64,000 nucleotides of DNA from Betaproteobacteria bacterium (lineage in GTDB: Bacteria > Pseudomonadota > Gammaproteobacteria > Burkholderiales > Burkholderiaceae_C). Below, piece by piece: positions 47,319 through 56,615 of this stretch (its first letter is position 1; the number at the start of each line of letters is the position of its first letter). The position numbers and the translations under genes are program-made. The stretch is from assembly GCA_947453725.1 (NCBI GenBank), contig CANGHH010000005.1, positions 1-64,000 on the forward strand, in the 5' to 3' direction. A model generated the notes under the pieces. It was not told where the DNA came from, searched no databases, and saw only the letters and a list, made by a program, of their open reading frames with translations.

Positions 47319-48553
47319 GGCATCTCCTGGCGGTGGCCTTCATTGTTGGCCGGGCCCGGCGCAAGGCCTTGCGCCGGATCAAGGAAGCGCAGCGGTTTGT
47401 CGGCCCGCGTGACCGCCGGTGAGCCGCGGGCGAGGTCCCTGAAGCGGCCGTGGCTGTAATACGCCGCGCAGGCGCCTTCGGAGGAAACCATGCACGAGCC
47501 GATCGGGTTCTCCGGCGTGCAGACCGTGCCGAAGACCTTGCAGTCGCGCGGCTGCCTGACGCCGCGCAGGATGGCGCCGCATTCGCAGGCCTTGTTGTCG
47601 GCGACCGACCTGGTCTGCAGCCCGAAGCGGCGCTCGGCGTCGAAGGCGGCATAGGCCTCGCGGATGCGCAGCGCGCTGTAGGGCACTTCGCCCAGGCCGC
47701 GCCATTCGAAGGAACGGCGCAGTTCGAAGACCTCGCAGACCAGCGCCTGGGCCTTCAGGTTGCCCTCGCGCGTGACGGCGCGGGTGAATTCGTTCTCGAC
47801 CTCGGCGCGGCCTTCGTTGATCTGGCGCACCAGCATCAGCACGGCTTGCATGACGTCCAGCGGCTCGAAGCCGGCGATCACCACCGGTTTGCGGTACTCC
47901 TCGGCAAAGAACTCGTAAGGCTGGCTGCCGATGATGGTCGAGACATGCGCCGGGCCGATGAAGCCGTCCAGCGGCAGGGTGCCGAAATCGCGTACTTCGG
48001 GCGACTCCAGGATGTTGGTGATCGCCGCCGGCGTCAGCACATGGTTGCACAACACCGTGAAGTTCTGCAGCCCCAGGCGCGCGGCTTGCCGGATCACCAG
48101 GGCCGAGGGCGGTGTGGTGGTTTCGAAGCCGATGGCAAAGAACACCACGGCACGCTCGGGGTGGGCCTGGGCCAGCGTCAGCGCGTCGGCCGGCGAATAG
48201 ACCATGCGGATGTCACCGCCCTGCGCCTTGGCCTTCAGCAGCGACAGCCCGTTCGATGCCGGCACGCGCAGGCAGTCGCCATAGGTGCACAGGACGACGT
48301 CCTGGTCGAGCGCCAGGCGGATCGCCAGGTCCACCCGGCCGATCGGCAAGACGCAGACCGGGCAGCCCGGGCCGTGGATCATGCGCACGGCCGGGGGCAG
48401 CAGGTCGACGATGCCGTAGCGCGAGATGGCGTGGGTGTGGCCGCCGCAGAACTCCATCAGGTTGTAGCTGCGGCCGGGGTTGGCTTCGCGCGCGATCTGC
48501 GCGGCGATGCGGCGCGCCAGATCGCCGTCGCGGAATTCGTCGATGTATTTCAT
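47315..48553 (-). CDS. hypD: Hydrogenase maturation protein HypD
   Basis: 412 residues, about 40 longer than usual because of a C-terminal tail after [13 protein letters not shown]. The conserved cysteines are present: Cys36 in [11 protein letters not shown], Cys64 and Cys67 in [10 protein letters not shown], and the C-terminal cluster set in [23 protein letters not shown] and [14 protein letters not shown]. HypD carries a [4Fe-4S] cluster and with HypC builds the Fe(CN)2CO unit of the active site. The ATG overlaps the hypC stop and the stop overlaps the hemerythrin gene start. Confidence 0.96.
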   Translation of the reverse strand: MKYIDEFRDGDLARRIAAQIAREANPGRSYNLMEFCGGHTHAISRYGIVDLLPPAVRMIHGPGCPVCVLPIGRVDLAIRLALDQDVVLCTYGDCLRVPASNGLSLLKAKAQGGDIRMVYSPADALTLAQAHPERAVVFFAIGFETTTPPSALVIRQAARLGLQNFTVLCNHVLTPAAITNILESPEVRDFGTLPLDGFIGPAHVSTIIGSQPYEFFAEEYRKPVVIAGFEPLDVMQAVLMLVRQINEGRAEVENEFTRAVTREGNLKAQALVCEVFELRRSFEWRGLGEVPYSALRIREAYAAFDAERRFGLQTRSVADNKACECGAILRGVRQPRDCKVFGTVCTPENPIGSCMVSSEGACAAYYSHGRFRDLARGSPAVTRADKPLRFLDPAQGLAPGPANNEGHRQEMP

Positions 48554-48786
48554 GTGGGTTCGGGTTCGGGTGCGGCAGCGGCCTGCGCGAACAGCGCCAG
48601 CGTGCGTTCGGCTTCGGCCGGATCGAGCCGCGACAGCGCGTAGCCGACGTGCAGGATCACGTAGTCGCCGACCTCGACACCGTCGACCAGGGCCAGCGAG
48701 ATCTCCTTGCGGATGCCGCCGAGGTCGACGATGGCGGATGCGTCATCGCCCTTTTCCACCACGCGAACGGGTATGGCCAGACACAT
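48550..48786 (-). CDS. hypC: Hydrogenase maturation chaperone HypC
   Basis: 78 residues beginning [10 protein letters not shown]; the second-residue cysteine is essential for holding the Fe(CN)2CO unit. The OB-like fold follows ([37 protein letters not shown]). A Glu/Pro tail ends it. It passes the iron centre from HypD to the large subunit. It starts 4 bases after the hypF stop and overlaps hypD as ATGA. Confidence 0.97.
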   Translation of the reverse strand: MCLAIPVRVVEKGDDASAIVDLGGIRKEISLALVDGVEVGDYVILHVGYALSRLDPAEAERTLALFAQAAAAPEPEPT

Positions 48787-48790
48787 GGCT

Positions 48791-51181
48791 TCAGTCTCCG
48801 GCGTTCATTCTTTGAATGGCCACCCAGGTCTGGCCCAGGGCGATGCCGCCGTCGTTGGGTGGTGCCTGTTCCGCCTGCAGCACCTGCAGGCCTTGGGCGG
48901 CCAGGCGAGGCAGCAGGAGCGCGGTCAGCAGGGCATTCAGAAAGCAGCCGCCGCCCAGAGCGACCTGGCGCAGCCCGCTGTCGTGCGCGGCGCGCGCCAC
49001 CCAGCGCGCCAGGCCGTCGGCCAGCGCGTGGTGGAAGAGCAGGGCGCCGTGCGGCAGGTCGGTCTCGTCGGCCAGGCGCAGCACCAGCGGACCCGGGTCG
49101 AGCCTGCCGTCGCCCCGCACTGGCACCAGGGCGGCCAGGTCCTCCTCCGGCGGCCGCGCGAGGGCACCGGCGGCCAGCGCTTCCAGCAGCATCGCTGCCT
49201 GGCCTTCGTAGGCGTTGGTCTCGCGCACGCGCAGCAGCGCCGCGGCGGCGTCGAACCAGCGGCCCAGGCTGCTGGTGGGCTGACAGCGCAGGCCGCGTTC
49301 CAGCATCTGGGCCACGGCCGCGGCAGCCGGCCGGTGGCCGAAGCGGGCGGCGATCTGGGCGCTGCGGCCGCTGGCGTGCAGCGCCGCCGCGGCCATGCGC
49401 CAGGGCTCGCGGGCCGCAGCGTCGCCGCCGGGCATCGCCAGGTGCGCCAGGTGACCCAGGCGCTGGAAGCGGCCGCCGTCGACACGCAGCAACTCGCCGC
49501 CCCACGCGCCCTGGTCGCTGCCCAGCCCGACGCCATCGAGCGCCAGGCCCAGCAGCGGGCCTGTCACCCGGTGCTCGGCGGCGACGGCCGCGATGTGGGC
49601 ATGGTGGTGCTGCACCGCGTGCACCGCCTGGGCAGGCAGGCCGCGCGCAGCGGCGAAGTCCAGCGCAAAGCGGGTGCTGAAGAAGTCGGGGTGCAGGTCG
49701 TGGGCGACGCCCTGCGGCTGCACGTCGAGCACCCCGCACAGGTGGGTCACCGCCTCGGTCAGCGCCTCGCAACTGGCGGCGTTGTCGAGGCTGCCGATGT
49801 GCGCCGACAGGAAGGCCTGGTCACCGCGGGTGATGCAGACGGTGTTTTTCAGCCCGGCGCCGGTGGCCAGCACGCTGGGGCCGGCCCGGGCCAGCTGGAT
49901 CGGCCGCGGCGTGTAGCCGCGGGCCCGGCGGATGAACTGCGGCCGGCCGCTGGCCGCCAGGCGCAGCAGGCTGTCGTCGCAGCGTGCGACGATGTCGCGG
50001 TCGTGCAGCAGCCAGGCGTCGGCGATGCCCTGCAGCCGCGCCAGGGCTTCGTCGTTGTCCTTGACCAGCGGCTCGCCGCCCGGGTTCGCGCTGGTCATCA
50101 CCAGTGCCAGGTGCTGCGGCACGTCCAGCCAGCCGCTGCCGGCCGGCCGGCCTGCGGCTTCGTGGAACAGCAGGAACTGGATCGGCGTGCACGGCAGCAT
50201 CAGGCCCAGCTGGGCGAGACCGGGCGCCACGCCGGGCAGCGCGTCGGCTGCTGGCCCCTGCCGGCGCAACAGAACGATCGGGCGCTCGCAGCCCGCCAGC
50301 AGCGCCTGTTCCGCGGCATCGGCCCGGACCCAGGCGGCCGCCGACGCGGTGTTGGCGACCATCACCGCGAGGGGCTTCTCGTCGCGTTGCTTGCGCTGCC
50401 GCAGCAGCGTCACGGCCGCGGCGTTGCGCGCGTCGCAGGCCAGGTGAAAACCGCCCAGACCCTTGATGGCGACGATCTGCCCGGCCCGCAGCAGCGCCAG
50501 CGTGGCCGCGATGGCGTCCAGCGGACCGGCGAGCCGCGAACAGCCCTGCGCGTCAAGCAGGCTCAACTGTGGGCCACAGGCCGGACAGGCGTTGGGTTCG
50601 GCATGGAAGCGGCGGTCGGCCGGGGTCTGGTATTCGCGCCGGCAGGCCGGGCACAGCGCGAAGCCGGCCATGCTGGTCTGCGCGCGGTCGTAGGGCAGGC
50701 GATGGGTCAGCGTGTAGCGCGGACCGCATTGCGTGCAGTTGATGAAGGCGTAACGGTGGCGCCGGTCGGCCGGGTCGAAGAGCTCGGCCAGGCAGTCGCT
50801 GCAGGTCGCGGTGTCGGGCGGTATCCCGGTCTGCACCCGCTGACGGGCGGCCGCTCGGCTGGGTCGGATGTGGAAGCCGCGGCCGCTGGCTGCAGCCGGG
50901 CTGTCGTCCTCGCAGGCTTGCCGCGCTTGCGCGGTGGACTGCAGCTGTTCGACACGCGCCAGTTGCGGCGCGTCGGCGCGCAGCCGTCGTTCGAAATCCC
51001 GCAGCGCCGCGGCGCCGCCCTGGGCTTCGATCAGCACCCCCTCGGCGTCGTTCAGCACCCAGCCGTCCAGGCCGAGTTCGCAGGCGAGCCGCAGCACGAA
51101 AGGCCGGAAGCCGACGCCCTGCACGCTGCCGCGCACGCGGATCGCGCGGCGCAGCACAGGGGCTTCGGTGTCGACCTGCAT
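48791..51181 (-). CDS. hypF: Carbamoyltransferase HypF
   Basis: 796 residues from the ATG at 51181, in the usual 750-800 range. Domains in order: acylphosphatase ([20 protein letters not shown]) at 13-95, two zinc fingers ([41 protein letters not shown]) at about 125-210, a YrdC-like adenylation domain ([18 protein letters not shown]), and a Kae1-like transferase ([40 protein letters not shown]). It makes the cyanide ligand precursor from carbamoyl phosphate. It lies 10 bases after hypB. Confidence 0.97.
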   Translation of the reverse strand: MQVDTEAPVLRRAIRVRGSVQGVGFRPFVLRLACELGLDGWVLNDAEGVLIEAQGGAAALRDFERRLRADAPQLARVEQLQSTAQARQACEDDSPAAASGRGFHIRPSRAAARQRVQTGIPPDTATCSDCLAELFDPADRRHRYAFINCTQCGPRYTLTHRLPYDRAQTSMAGFALCPACRREYQTPADRRFHAEPNACPACGPQLSLLDAQGCSRLAGPLDAIAATLALLRAGQIVAIKGLGGFHLACDARNAAAVTLLRQRKQRDEKPLAVMVANTASAAAWVRADAAEQALLAGCERPIVLLRRQGPAADALPGVAPGLAQLGLMLPCTPIQFLLFHEAAGRPAGSGWLDVPQHLALVMTSANPGGEPLVKDNDEALARLQGIADAWLLHDRDIVARCDDSLLRLAASGRPQFIRRARGYTPRPIQLARAGPSVLATGAGLKNTVCITRGDQAFLSAHIGSLDNAASCEALTEAVTHLCGVLDVQPQGVAHDLHPDFFSTRFALDFAAARGLPAQAVHAVQHHHAHIAAVAAEHRVTGPLLGLALDGVGLGSDQGAWGGELLRVDGGRFQRLGHLAHLAMPGGDAAAREPWRMAAAALHASGRSAQIAARFGHRPAAAAVAQMLERGLRCQPTSSLGRWFDAAAALLRVRETNAYEGQAAMLLEALAAGALARPPEEDLAALVPVRGDGRLDPGPLVLRLADETDLPHGALLFHHALADGLARWVARAAHDSGLRQVALGGGCFLNALLTALLLPRLAAQGLQVLQAEQAPPNDGGIALGQTWVAIQRMNAGD

Positions 51182-51191
51182 GTGCCGGCTT

Positions 51192-52106
51192 TCAGGGGCT
51201 GGCTGCGCTGGCCGCCAGCGCAGGCGACTCGGCGGCGTGGCCCTGCGGCGCCGCGGCCGGCTGCGGCTGGCGCGCCGCTTGCGCCCCCTCGGCGATCCAG
51301 GACAGCCAGCGGTCCATGCCCTGGTCGGTCGTGGCCGAGACCTCGATGATCTCGATGCACGGGTTGACGCGCCGGGCATTGGCGATGCAGGCGGCCACGT
51401 CGAAGCGCAGGTGGGGCAGGAGGTCGACCTTGTTGAGCAGCATCAGCGAGGCGGCATGGAACATGTCGGGGTACTTCAAGGGCTTGTCCTCGCCCTCGGT
51501 GACCGACAGCACGACCACCTTGTGCGCCTCGCCCAGGTCGAAGCCCGCGGGGCAGACCAGGTTGCCGACGTTCTCGATCATCAGCAGCGAGTCGTCGGCT
51601 GGCACCAGGCGGGCGATGGCCGTTTCGACCATCGCCGCGTCGAGGTGGCAGCCCTTGCCGGTGTTGATCTGCAGCGCCGGTGCGCCAGTGGCCCGGATGC
51701 GCTCGGCGTCGAAGCTGGTCTGCTGGTCGCCTTCGACGACGGCCACTGGCCAGCGCCCGGCCAGCAGTTCGATGGTGCGCACCAGCAGCGTGGTCTTGCC
51801 CGACCCGGGGCTGGACACCAGGTTCAGCGCGAACACGCCGTGCTGCGCCAGCCAGGCCCGGTTGCGCTGTGCGTGGCTGTCGTTGTGGGCCAGGATGTCG
51901 CGCTCGACCTGCACCCGGCGCGACGGCGTGGCCGCGTGGTGGTGATCGTGCCCGGCTGCGTGGCCATGGCTGTGCACCGTGCCGTCGGCGTGGGTATGCG
52001 TCTGGCTAAGCGTCTGGCTGAGCGTCTGGGTAGGGCGGTGGGCGTGGCTGTGACCATCGCCCTCGATGTGGATCTGGTCGCTGCCGCAGCCGCAAGTCAC
52101 GCACAT
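51192..52106 (-). CDS. hypB: Nickel incorporation GTPase HypB with His-rich region
   Basis: 304 residues. The N-terminus MCVTCGCG is the high-affinity nickel site, and residues about 19-58 contain many histidines ([15 protein letters not shown]) for nickel storage. The GTPase has Walker [12 protein letters not shown] near 98-107, [13 protein letters not shown], and [12 protein letters not shown] as the guanine-specificity motif. A 12-bp unit is repeated three times at 51999-52034 and encodes the [11 protein letters not shown] part of the His-rich region. A Gln/Ala/Pro tail ends it. It inserts nickel with HypA. Confidence 0.96.
   Translation of the reverse strand: MCVTCGCGSDQIHIEGDGHSHAHRPTQTLSQTLSQTHTHADGTVHSHGHAAGHDHHHAATPSRRVQVERDILAHNDSHAQRNRAWLAQHGVFALNLVSSPGSGKTTLLVRTIELLAGRWPVAVVEGDQQTSFDAERIRATGAPALQINTGKGCHLDAAMVETAIARLVPADDSLLMIENVGNLVCPAGFDLGEAHKVVVLSVTEGEDKPLKYPDMFHAASLMLLNKVDLLPHLRFDVAACIANARRVNPCIEIIEVSATTDQGMDRWLSWIAEGAQAARQPQPAAAPQGHAAESPALAASAASP
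51999..52034. repeat. Three 12-bp repeats inside hypB
   Basis: CGTCTGGCTAAG, CGTCTGGCTGAG and CGTCTGGGTAGG follow one another without a gap. In the coding sense they read as repeats of Gln-Thr-Leu-Ser. The frame is kept, so copy number could vary. Confidence 0.75.
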
Positions 52107-52122
52107 GGGTGTCTCCTTGAAG

Positions 52123-52464
52123 TCAGTCGATCTCGATGTCGATCACCCGCATGCGGTCGCCGCCGGTGACCTGCAACTGGTGGCTCTGGCAGCGTGGGCA
52201 GGGGTTGCCGCGGCGCGAGATGACGACCGGCGAAGAGCAGGCCATGCACCAGGCGCTGCCGTCGATTTCGACAAGCTCGAGCAGCGCCGAGGCGGCCAGC
52301 GAGCCGCGACGCACGACCTCGAAGGCGAAGCGCAAGGCGTCGATTTCGACCTGCGCCAGCTGGCCGATCTCCAGCCGCACCCGCGTGACCCGGCTGGCGC
52401 CGTTGGCGCGTGCGGTCTCGTCCACGATCTCGCGGACGCTTTCGGCCAGCGACATTTCATGCAC
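52123..52464 (-). CDS. hypA: Nickel metallochaperone HypA
   Basis: 113 residues if started at the GTG at 52464, which gives the conserved MHEMSL opening; the nickel-binding His2 would be lost with the ATG two codons later, so the GTG is the right start. Zinc cysteines are in [10 protein letters not shown] and [10 protein letters not shown]. HypA delivers nickel to the large subunit with HypB. It overlaps hupK by 8 bases. Confidence 0.96.
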   Translation of the reverse strand: MHEMSLAESVREIVDETARANGASRVTRVRLEIGQLAQVEIDALRFAFEVVRRGSLAASALLELVEIDGSAWCMACSSPVVISRRGNPCPRCQSHQLQVTGGDRMRVIDIEID

Positions 52465-53578
52465 CGTCGACCTCGACCTCGACACGGCAAGGCACGCAGG
52501 GGTCCAGCGAGTTCGCCACCCGGGTGGCCAGCGCCAACGCGGATGCTTCACCGTCGACCTGGGCCCCTTCCAGCGCGGCGACCAGCGCCCCGCGGGGGTG
52601 GAAATTCCACTCGGTGGGCGCGACGATGCGGTAACTGCAGACCCGTCCCTCTGACAGGCAGACCTGGTGCAGCAGCAGGCCGCGCGGGCTCTCCACCCAG
52701 GCCAGACCGCAGCCCTTGTCCAGCGCCAGCGCGCCCAGGCTGACGGGTCCTGACGGGTCGGCCTGGCCGTCGAGCAGCCGCGCCAGCTCGCGCAGGCGGG
52801 CGACGAAGCGCAGCGCCGAACGGTCCAGCGTGCGCAAGCCCGTGGCGGCCCCCGCCGGGTCGAACAAGGGGTCGTCCTGCCGTCGCGCGAAAGCGCCGGT
52901 TTCCGCTGCCGCACCGCGCCACGTGGGCTGCTGCGCAAAGCCGGCGTCGGCCGCCATCGCCGCAGCGAGTGGCAGCAACCAGTCCACCGCAGGCCGCGGC
53001 AGCCGGGGAGTGCAGGCATCGCAGCCGGCCCGCGGCGGGCCGGGCCGGCGCAGGCCGTGGATGTGGCGCGCGGTCGCGGTGTCGCCATCGGCGGCCCAGG
53101 CTTGCAGCGCGGGCCAGCTGTCCAGCTGCAGCCAATCTCCAGCCGGCCGGCCGAAGGCGGCCAGCGCGATGGCCAGCGGCGCGCCCCCGGCCGCTGCGGC
53201 CCAGCGGTACCCGGTGGCGGCGCGGGCGGCGGCCACGGCCCCGGGCGCCGGTGCTTCGCCCAGCCAGCGGGCCGCGTTCAGCAGGGCCTGCCAGGCGAAC
53301 TCGCGCACCGTCTCGGCGGCGATCTCGGCCTGCGCTTCGGCGCTGTCGCTGGCGCTCAGCGCGCTGCCGGCCGCCGCCGCGCAGGCCAGGCGGCTGGCCG
53401 TGGCCTGGGAGCGGGCGCAGACCGAGAACAGCAGCGGCACGGCGGCCTGCACCCCGGCCGCCGAGCGGCCGAGCAGCATCATGCGCGCGATGTCCGGCCG
53501 CGTCGAACGGACGCTGACCGGCCCGATGCGCCCGGCCGCCAGCCGCAGGCCGACGCGCAGGCTGCCCTCAGGGCCCAT
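52457..53578 (-). CDS. hupK: Hydrogenase assembly protein HupK/HoxV
   Basis: 373 residues from the ATG at 53578; a TTG further up is possible. It resembles a shortened hydrogenase large subunit: the C-terminus LDPCVPCRVEVEV keeps the DPCxxC motif, and VAPTEWNFHPRGAL is like the large-subunit segment before it. The N-terminal nickel cysteine pair is absent, as known for HupK/HoxV, which act as scaffolds for Fe(CN)2CO assembly in aerobic bacteria. It overlaps hupJ by 11 bases. Confidence 0.85.
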   Translation of the reverse strand: MGPEGSLRVGLRLAAGRIGPVSVRSTRPDIARMMLLGRSAAGVQAAVPLLFSVCARSQATASRLACAAAAGSALSASDSAEAQAEIAAETVREFAWQALLNAARWLGEAPAPGAVAAARAATGYRWAAAAGGAPLAIALAAFGRPAGDWLQLDSWPALQAWAADGDTATARHIHGLRRPGPPRAGCDACTPRLPRPAVDWLLPLAAAMAADAGFAQQPTWRGAAAETGAFARRQDDPLFDPAGAATGLRTLDRSALRFVARLRELARLLDGQADPSGPVSLGALALDKGCGLAWVESPRGLLLHQVCLSEGRVCSYRIVAPTEWNFHPRGALVAALEGAQVDGEASALALATRVANSLDPCVPCRVEVEVDGA

Positions 53579-54122
53579 GGTCGGCTCCGGCGGCGGTGCC
53601 AAAGAGGAAGCCGCGCTTGCTCAAGGCCGGCGGCGCGGCCGCCATGGCCGCCGCCGCTACCGGATCGGGCGCTGCGGCAGGCAAGTCCATGGCCGGGCGG
53701 TTGGCGGCGTCGAACAGCGCTTGCAGCGCGGCCGCTGCGGTGTCGGTGGCGCCGGCCTGCGTGGCGAAGTCGAACATCGGCGAGAACAGCGAGCAGGCCT
53801 GGTAGTCACCGAGTTCGGCATCGCAGCCGCCGATGAACTCGAACACGCCGGCCGGAAACACATGGTGGCGGCTGTCGCGCTCGGCGATGGGCTGCCAGCG
53901 TTCGTCGATCCGCGGCAGCAGCATCAGGTTCATGAACCAGGGTGTGACCAGCACGCCCAGCCAATGGTCATGCCAGGGCTGGAAGCCCACGGCCTGCACC
54001 TTCAGGGCCGGGTTGACCAGCGGCACGCCCTGCATCTGCTGCTGCAGGATGACCCCGAAGCGGTCCTCGAGCGCCGACGCCGGGCTGGGCCGCTCGCCTG
54101 GACTCGGACTGGCGCTAGGCAT
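53568..54122 (-). CDS. hupJ: Hydrogenase assembly chaperone HupJ/HoxT (HybE family)
   Basis: 184 residues. The HybE-family core is clear: ALKVQAVGFQPWHDHWLGVL, TPWFMNLMLLPR, HHVFPAGVFEFIGG and YQACSLFSPMFDFA. Members chaperone hydrogenase subunits before Tat export. An Ala/Pro-rich tail ends it. The ATG overlaps the hupI stop by 8 bases. Confidence 0.9.
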   Translation of the reverse strand: MPSASPSPGERPSPASALEDRFGVILQQQMQGVPLVNPALKVQAVGFQPWHDHWLGVLVTPWFMNLMLLPRIDERWQPIAERDSRHHVFPAGVFEFIGGCDAELGDYQACSLFSPMFDFATQAGATDTAAAALQALFDAANRPAMDLPAAAPDPVAAAAMAAAPPALSKRGFLFGTAAGADHGP

Positions 54123-54327
54123 CGAGCACCAGGAAGTCCTGCTGCACGGCCGAGCAGTTGGGGCAGCTCCAGTGGGGCGGCAGCGCGGTGAACGGCGTGC
54201 CGGGCGGGATCTGCCAGACCTCGTCGCCCAGAGCCGGGTCGTAGACGGTCCAGCAGATCTTGCATTCGAGCCGTGTCTGCGGGCCGATGACGGCGGCGCG
54301 GTGGGCTGGGCTGGTGGCTTCGGCCAT
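54115..54327 (-). CDS. hupI: Rubredoxin HupI/HoxR
   Basis: 70 residues from the ATG at 54327. Four iron cysteines: CKICWTVYDP and CPNCSAVQQDF, with GDEVWQIPPGTPFTALP between them, the rubredoxin fold. In Ralstonia and Rhizobium this rubredoxin is needed for hydrogenase assembly in air. It starts 7 bases after hupH. Confidence 0.96.
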   Translation of the reverse strand: MAEATSPAHRAAVIGPQTRLECKICWTVYDPALGDEVWQIPPGTPFTALPPHWSCPNCSAVQQDFLVLDA

Positions 54328-54334
54328 GGTCTGC

Positions 54335-55186
54335 TCAGGCCGTGACGGCGTCACCCATCCACTGCACCAGGTCGGCCAGGCGATCGCGCGTCTCGACCAG
54401 GTCTTCCCGCGCGGCGATGGCGACTTCGGGCATCGGCACCACCTCGATGGTGTTGAGGATCAGCGTCTGCATGTTGTTGAAGTACTGCACGCGCCAGACG
54501 TGGCGCGCCGCGGTGCTGCTGATGCGGCAGTTGCCGAAGCCGCGCGACAGCAGGACGACCGAGCCGCCATCGAGCACGGCGTCGAGGTGGGCGGCGTCTT
54601 CGGGCGACAGCGGCAGCAGGGTCAGGTTGATGACGTGGCTGGGTGTCGTCGGGCCGCTGCGGTCGATGGCCTCCTGCAACTCGCTGAGCAGGGACCGCAC
54701 GTTCATCGCGCCGGCGGGCAGCGGCAGCGGACGCAGCAGCGCTGCGGCACCTCGGGCTGCCAGTGCGCCGACCACCGGCGGCAAGGCGGCGGCCAGCAGG
54801 AAGTCGTGCAGCAAGTGGCTGCCGCGCAGATGCTGTTCGCGCCAGACCCCCGAGAACACGGTTTCCTGGATGCGGATCTCGTGTTCGGCATCGACGAGTG
54901 CCGAAACCTCGCCTTCGCCCAAGGTCTCGTTGAGGACGCGCAGCGAGGCCGCGGGCAGGCCGACCAGATCGATGGCGGGTGTGTGGCCGCCCTGGGCCAG
55001 CCAGCGGTCCATGTGGCCAAGAAAGACCTCGAGCAGGTCGCGAGCGCCGGCCACGTCGAGGTCGGGCCCGGGTTCGGGCAGACCGGGCATGGCGAAGGTG
55101 TTCATCTCGCGCGGCATCGGCATGTAGTCCACCGCGTCGGTCGGCTCGGGCATCAGGCTGCGGATGGGAATCTGGATCGGTCGCAT
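54335..55186 (-). CDS. hupH: Hydrogenase expression protein HupH/HoxQ (HyaF family)
   Basis: 283 residues. Segments typical of the family: NTFAMPGLPEPGPD near 30, IQETVFSGVWREQ near 105, and the long C-terminal HVWRVQYFNNMQTLILNTIE. It acts with HupG to keep the small subunit in an export-ready state and to help build its Fe-S clusters. It follows hupG by 19 bases. Confidence 0.93.
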   Translation of the reverse strand: MRPIQIPIRSLMPEPTDAVDYMPMPREMNTFAMPGLPEPGPDLDVAGARDLLEVFLGHMDRWLAQGGHTPAIDLVGLPAASLRVLNETLGEGEVSALVDAEHEIRIQETVFSGVWREQHLRGSHLLHDFLLAAALPPVVGALAARGAAALLRPLPLPAGAMNVRSLLSELQEAIDRSGPTTPSHVINLTLLPLSPEDAAHLDAVLDGGSVVLLSRGFGNCRISSTAARHVWRVQYFNNMQTLILNTIEVVPMPEVAIAAREDLVETRDRLADLVQWMGDAVTA

Positions 55187-55205
55187 GCAAGCTCCCTGGC
55201 CGACG

Positions 55206-55676
55206 TCAATGACAGCCCGCCTCGCCGGTCGGTCCGGCGGCGCGGACGGGGATGCCGACGGTCGGCGGCCGCGAAGGCTCGGCCGCCAGCAGCCGCATCA
55301 GCTCGGCGGCGTAGTCGTCCCAGTCGCGGATGCCGTCGACGGCGCCCAGGTACTGGCCGTCGCGCAACATCACGAAGGCCGGCCAGCGGGCAAAACCGTA
55401 GCGCGGGGCGATGGCGCGCGAGGCCGTGGGCGGCAGCAAGGCGACGCGGAAACGGCCACCGCCGGTGGCGTGCAGTTCGGGCACGACGACCGCCAGGTCG
55501 AGCGTCTCCTTGAAGCGCTCCGGGTCTTCGGCGAAGACCACCATCGCCGGCCCGGGCTGCTGCGCCCAGGCGTCGTAGGTGTCGGCGTTCAGCACGCTGG
55601 CGCCGGTCAGCTTGACCAGCCTCGCCAGCAGCGGGTGCAGATCGACCAGCGGCGCGGGAACGGTCAGGTCACTCAT
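55206..55676 (-). CDS. hupG: Small-subunit chaperone HupG/HoxO (HyaE family)
   Basis: 156 residues, thioredoxin-like fold without the active CxxC. Segments PAMVVFAEDPERFKETLDLA and YGFARWPAFVMLRDGQYLGA are HyaE/HupG-like. Homologues bind the Tat signal of the hydrogenase small subunit. The ATG overlaps the hupF stop as ATGA. Confidence 0.93.
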   Translation of the reverse strand: MSDLTVPAPLVDLHPLLARLVKLTGASVLNADTYDAWAQQPGPAMVVFAEDPERFKETLDLAVVVPELHATGGGRFRVALLPPTASRAIAPRYGFARWPAFVMLRDGQYLGAVDGIRDWDDYAAELMRLLAAEPSRPPTVGIPVRAAGPTGEAGCH

Positions 55677-55978
55677 GGTTGGTGCCTTTTCAGGTGTGCA
55701 GGCAGTTCGGGTTGGCGACCGACCAGGTCGTCGAAGAAGGCGTCAATGCCGGTTTCGCCACGGAGCACGGCGGCCAGCGCCTGGCGTGCGGCGCGCGCCT
55801 GCGCGGCGGCCTGTTCGCTCAGCACCTGCCGCGCCGCTCCCTGGAAGCCCAGCACCCAGGTGCCCACGGCCTGCGGCCCGATCAGCATCATGTCCAGCCT
55901 TTCGCGCTGGCCAGCGGCTTCGCACCAGGCCCAGCTGTCCTCGACCGCGACCACGCACAGCGGCACGCCGATGCACAT
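55673..55978 (-). CDS. hupF: Large-subunit chaperone HupF/HoxL (HypC family)
   Basis: 101 residues opening MCIGVPLCVV, the HypC-like Met-Cys start. The longer C-terminal part (FFDDLVGRQPELPAH) marks HupF rather than HypC. It protects the hydrogenase active site under oxygen in Rhizobium. The ATG overlaps the hupD TGA as ATGA. Confidence 0.94.
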   Translation of the reverse strand: MCIGVPLCVVAVEDSWAWCEAAGQRERLDMMLIGPQAVGTWVLGFQGAARQVLSEQAAAQARAARQALAAVLRGETGIDAFFDDLVGRQPELPAHLKRHQP

Positions 55979-56604
55979 CAGGACCCCGCCGCGCCGCTGA
56001 GCGGGTTCATGAAGCGCGAGTCGCCGATGCGGCAGGCCGCGGCGGCCGACGGGCGGCCGGACTCGTAGTCGTGCAGCGCCAGGGCCCCCGGGCTCAGCGG
56101 CTCGACCGGCTGGCCGTCGCGGGCGACCGCGTCCAGCCCCCATGCGGCCAGTTCGGCCAGCGCCAGCGCCGCGGCTTCGTCGACGCGGGCCCGCACCAGG
56201 GGCGTCAGGCTGCCGCCGAGGTCGTCGAGCCGGTCGGCCTGCACGCCGATCAGCGTGATGCGCGCCGGGAAGCGACCGCGCAGCCGGGCCAGCGACAGCA
56301 GTTCCTGGAAGGTGGCTTGGTGCAGGCTCATCGCGGTGCCCGACCACACCGGCACCTCGGCATCGCGCAAGACGCGCAGCGTGCCCGGCGGCAGCTGGTA
56401 GTCGATGGCGTCGAACACGATCACCCGCTCGGCGCTGCAGACATGCTCCAGCAAGACCATGCCCTGGGTGCCGCCGTCGACCACCGAGACTTGGTCAGGC
56501 AGCTGCCAGCGCCGGTGCAGCGCTTCGACCGCGCGCACGCCGAAGCCCTCGTCGGCCCACAGCACATTGCCGATGCCCAGCACCAGCACCGCCGGCTGCT
56601 CCAT
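55978..56604 (-). CDS. hupD: Hydrogenase maturation protease HupD
   Basis: 208 residues from the ATG at 56604; the longer frame is antisense or out of frame to hupC. The M52 family start VLVLGIGNVLWADEGFGVRA contains the nickel-binding Glu, and the Asp in VIVFDAIDYQL and His in MSLHQATFQELL complete the site. It clips 15 residues from the large subunit after nickel insertion. It lies 11 bases after hupC. Confidence 0.95.
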   Translation of the reverse strand: MEQPAVLVLGIGNVLWADEGFGVRAVEALHRRWQLPDQVSVVDGGTQGMVLLEHVCSAERVIVFDAIDYQLPPGTLRVLRDAEVPVWSGTAMSLHQATFQELLSLARLRGRFPARITLIGVQADRLDDLGGSLTPLVRARVDEAAALALAELAAWGLDAVARDGQPVEPLSPGALALHDYESGRPSAAAACRIGDSRFMNPLSGAAGS

Positions 56605-56615
56605 CGCCAGGCCGC

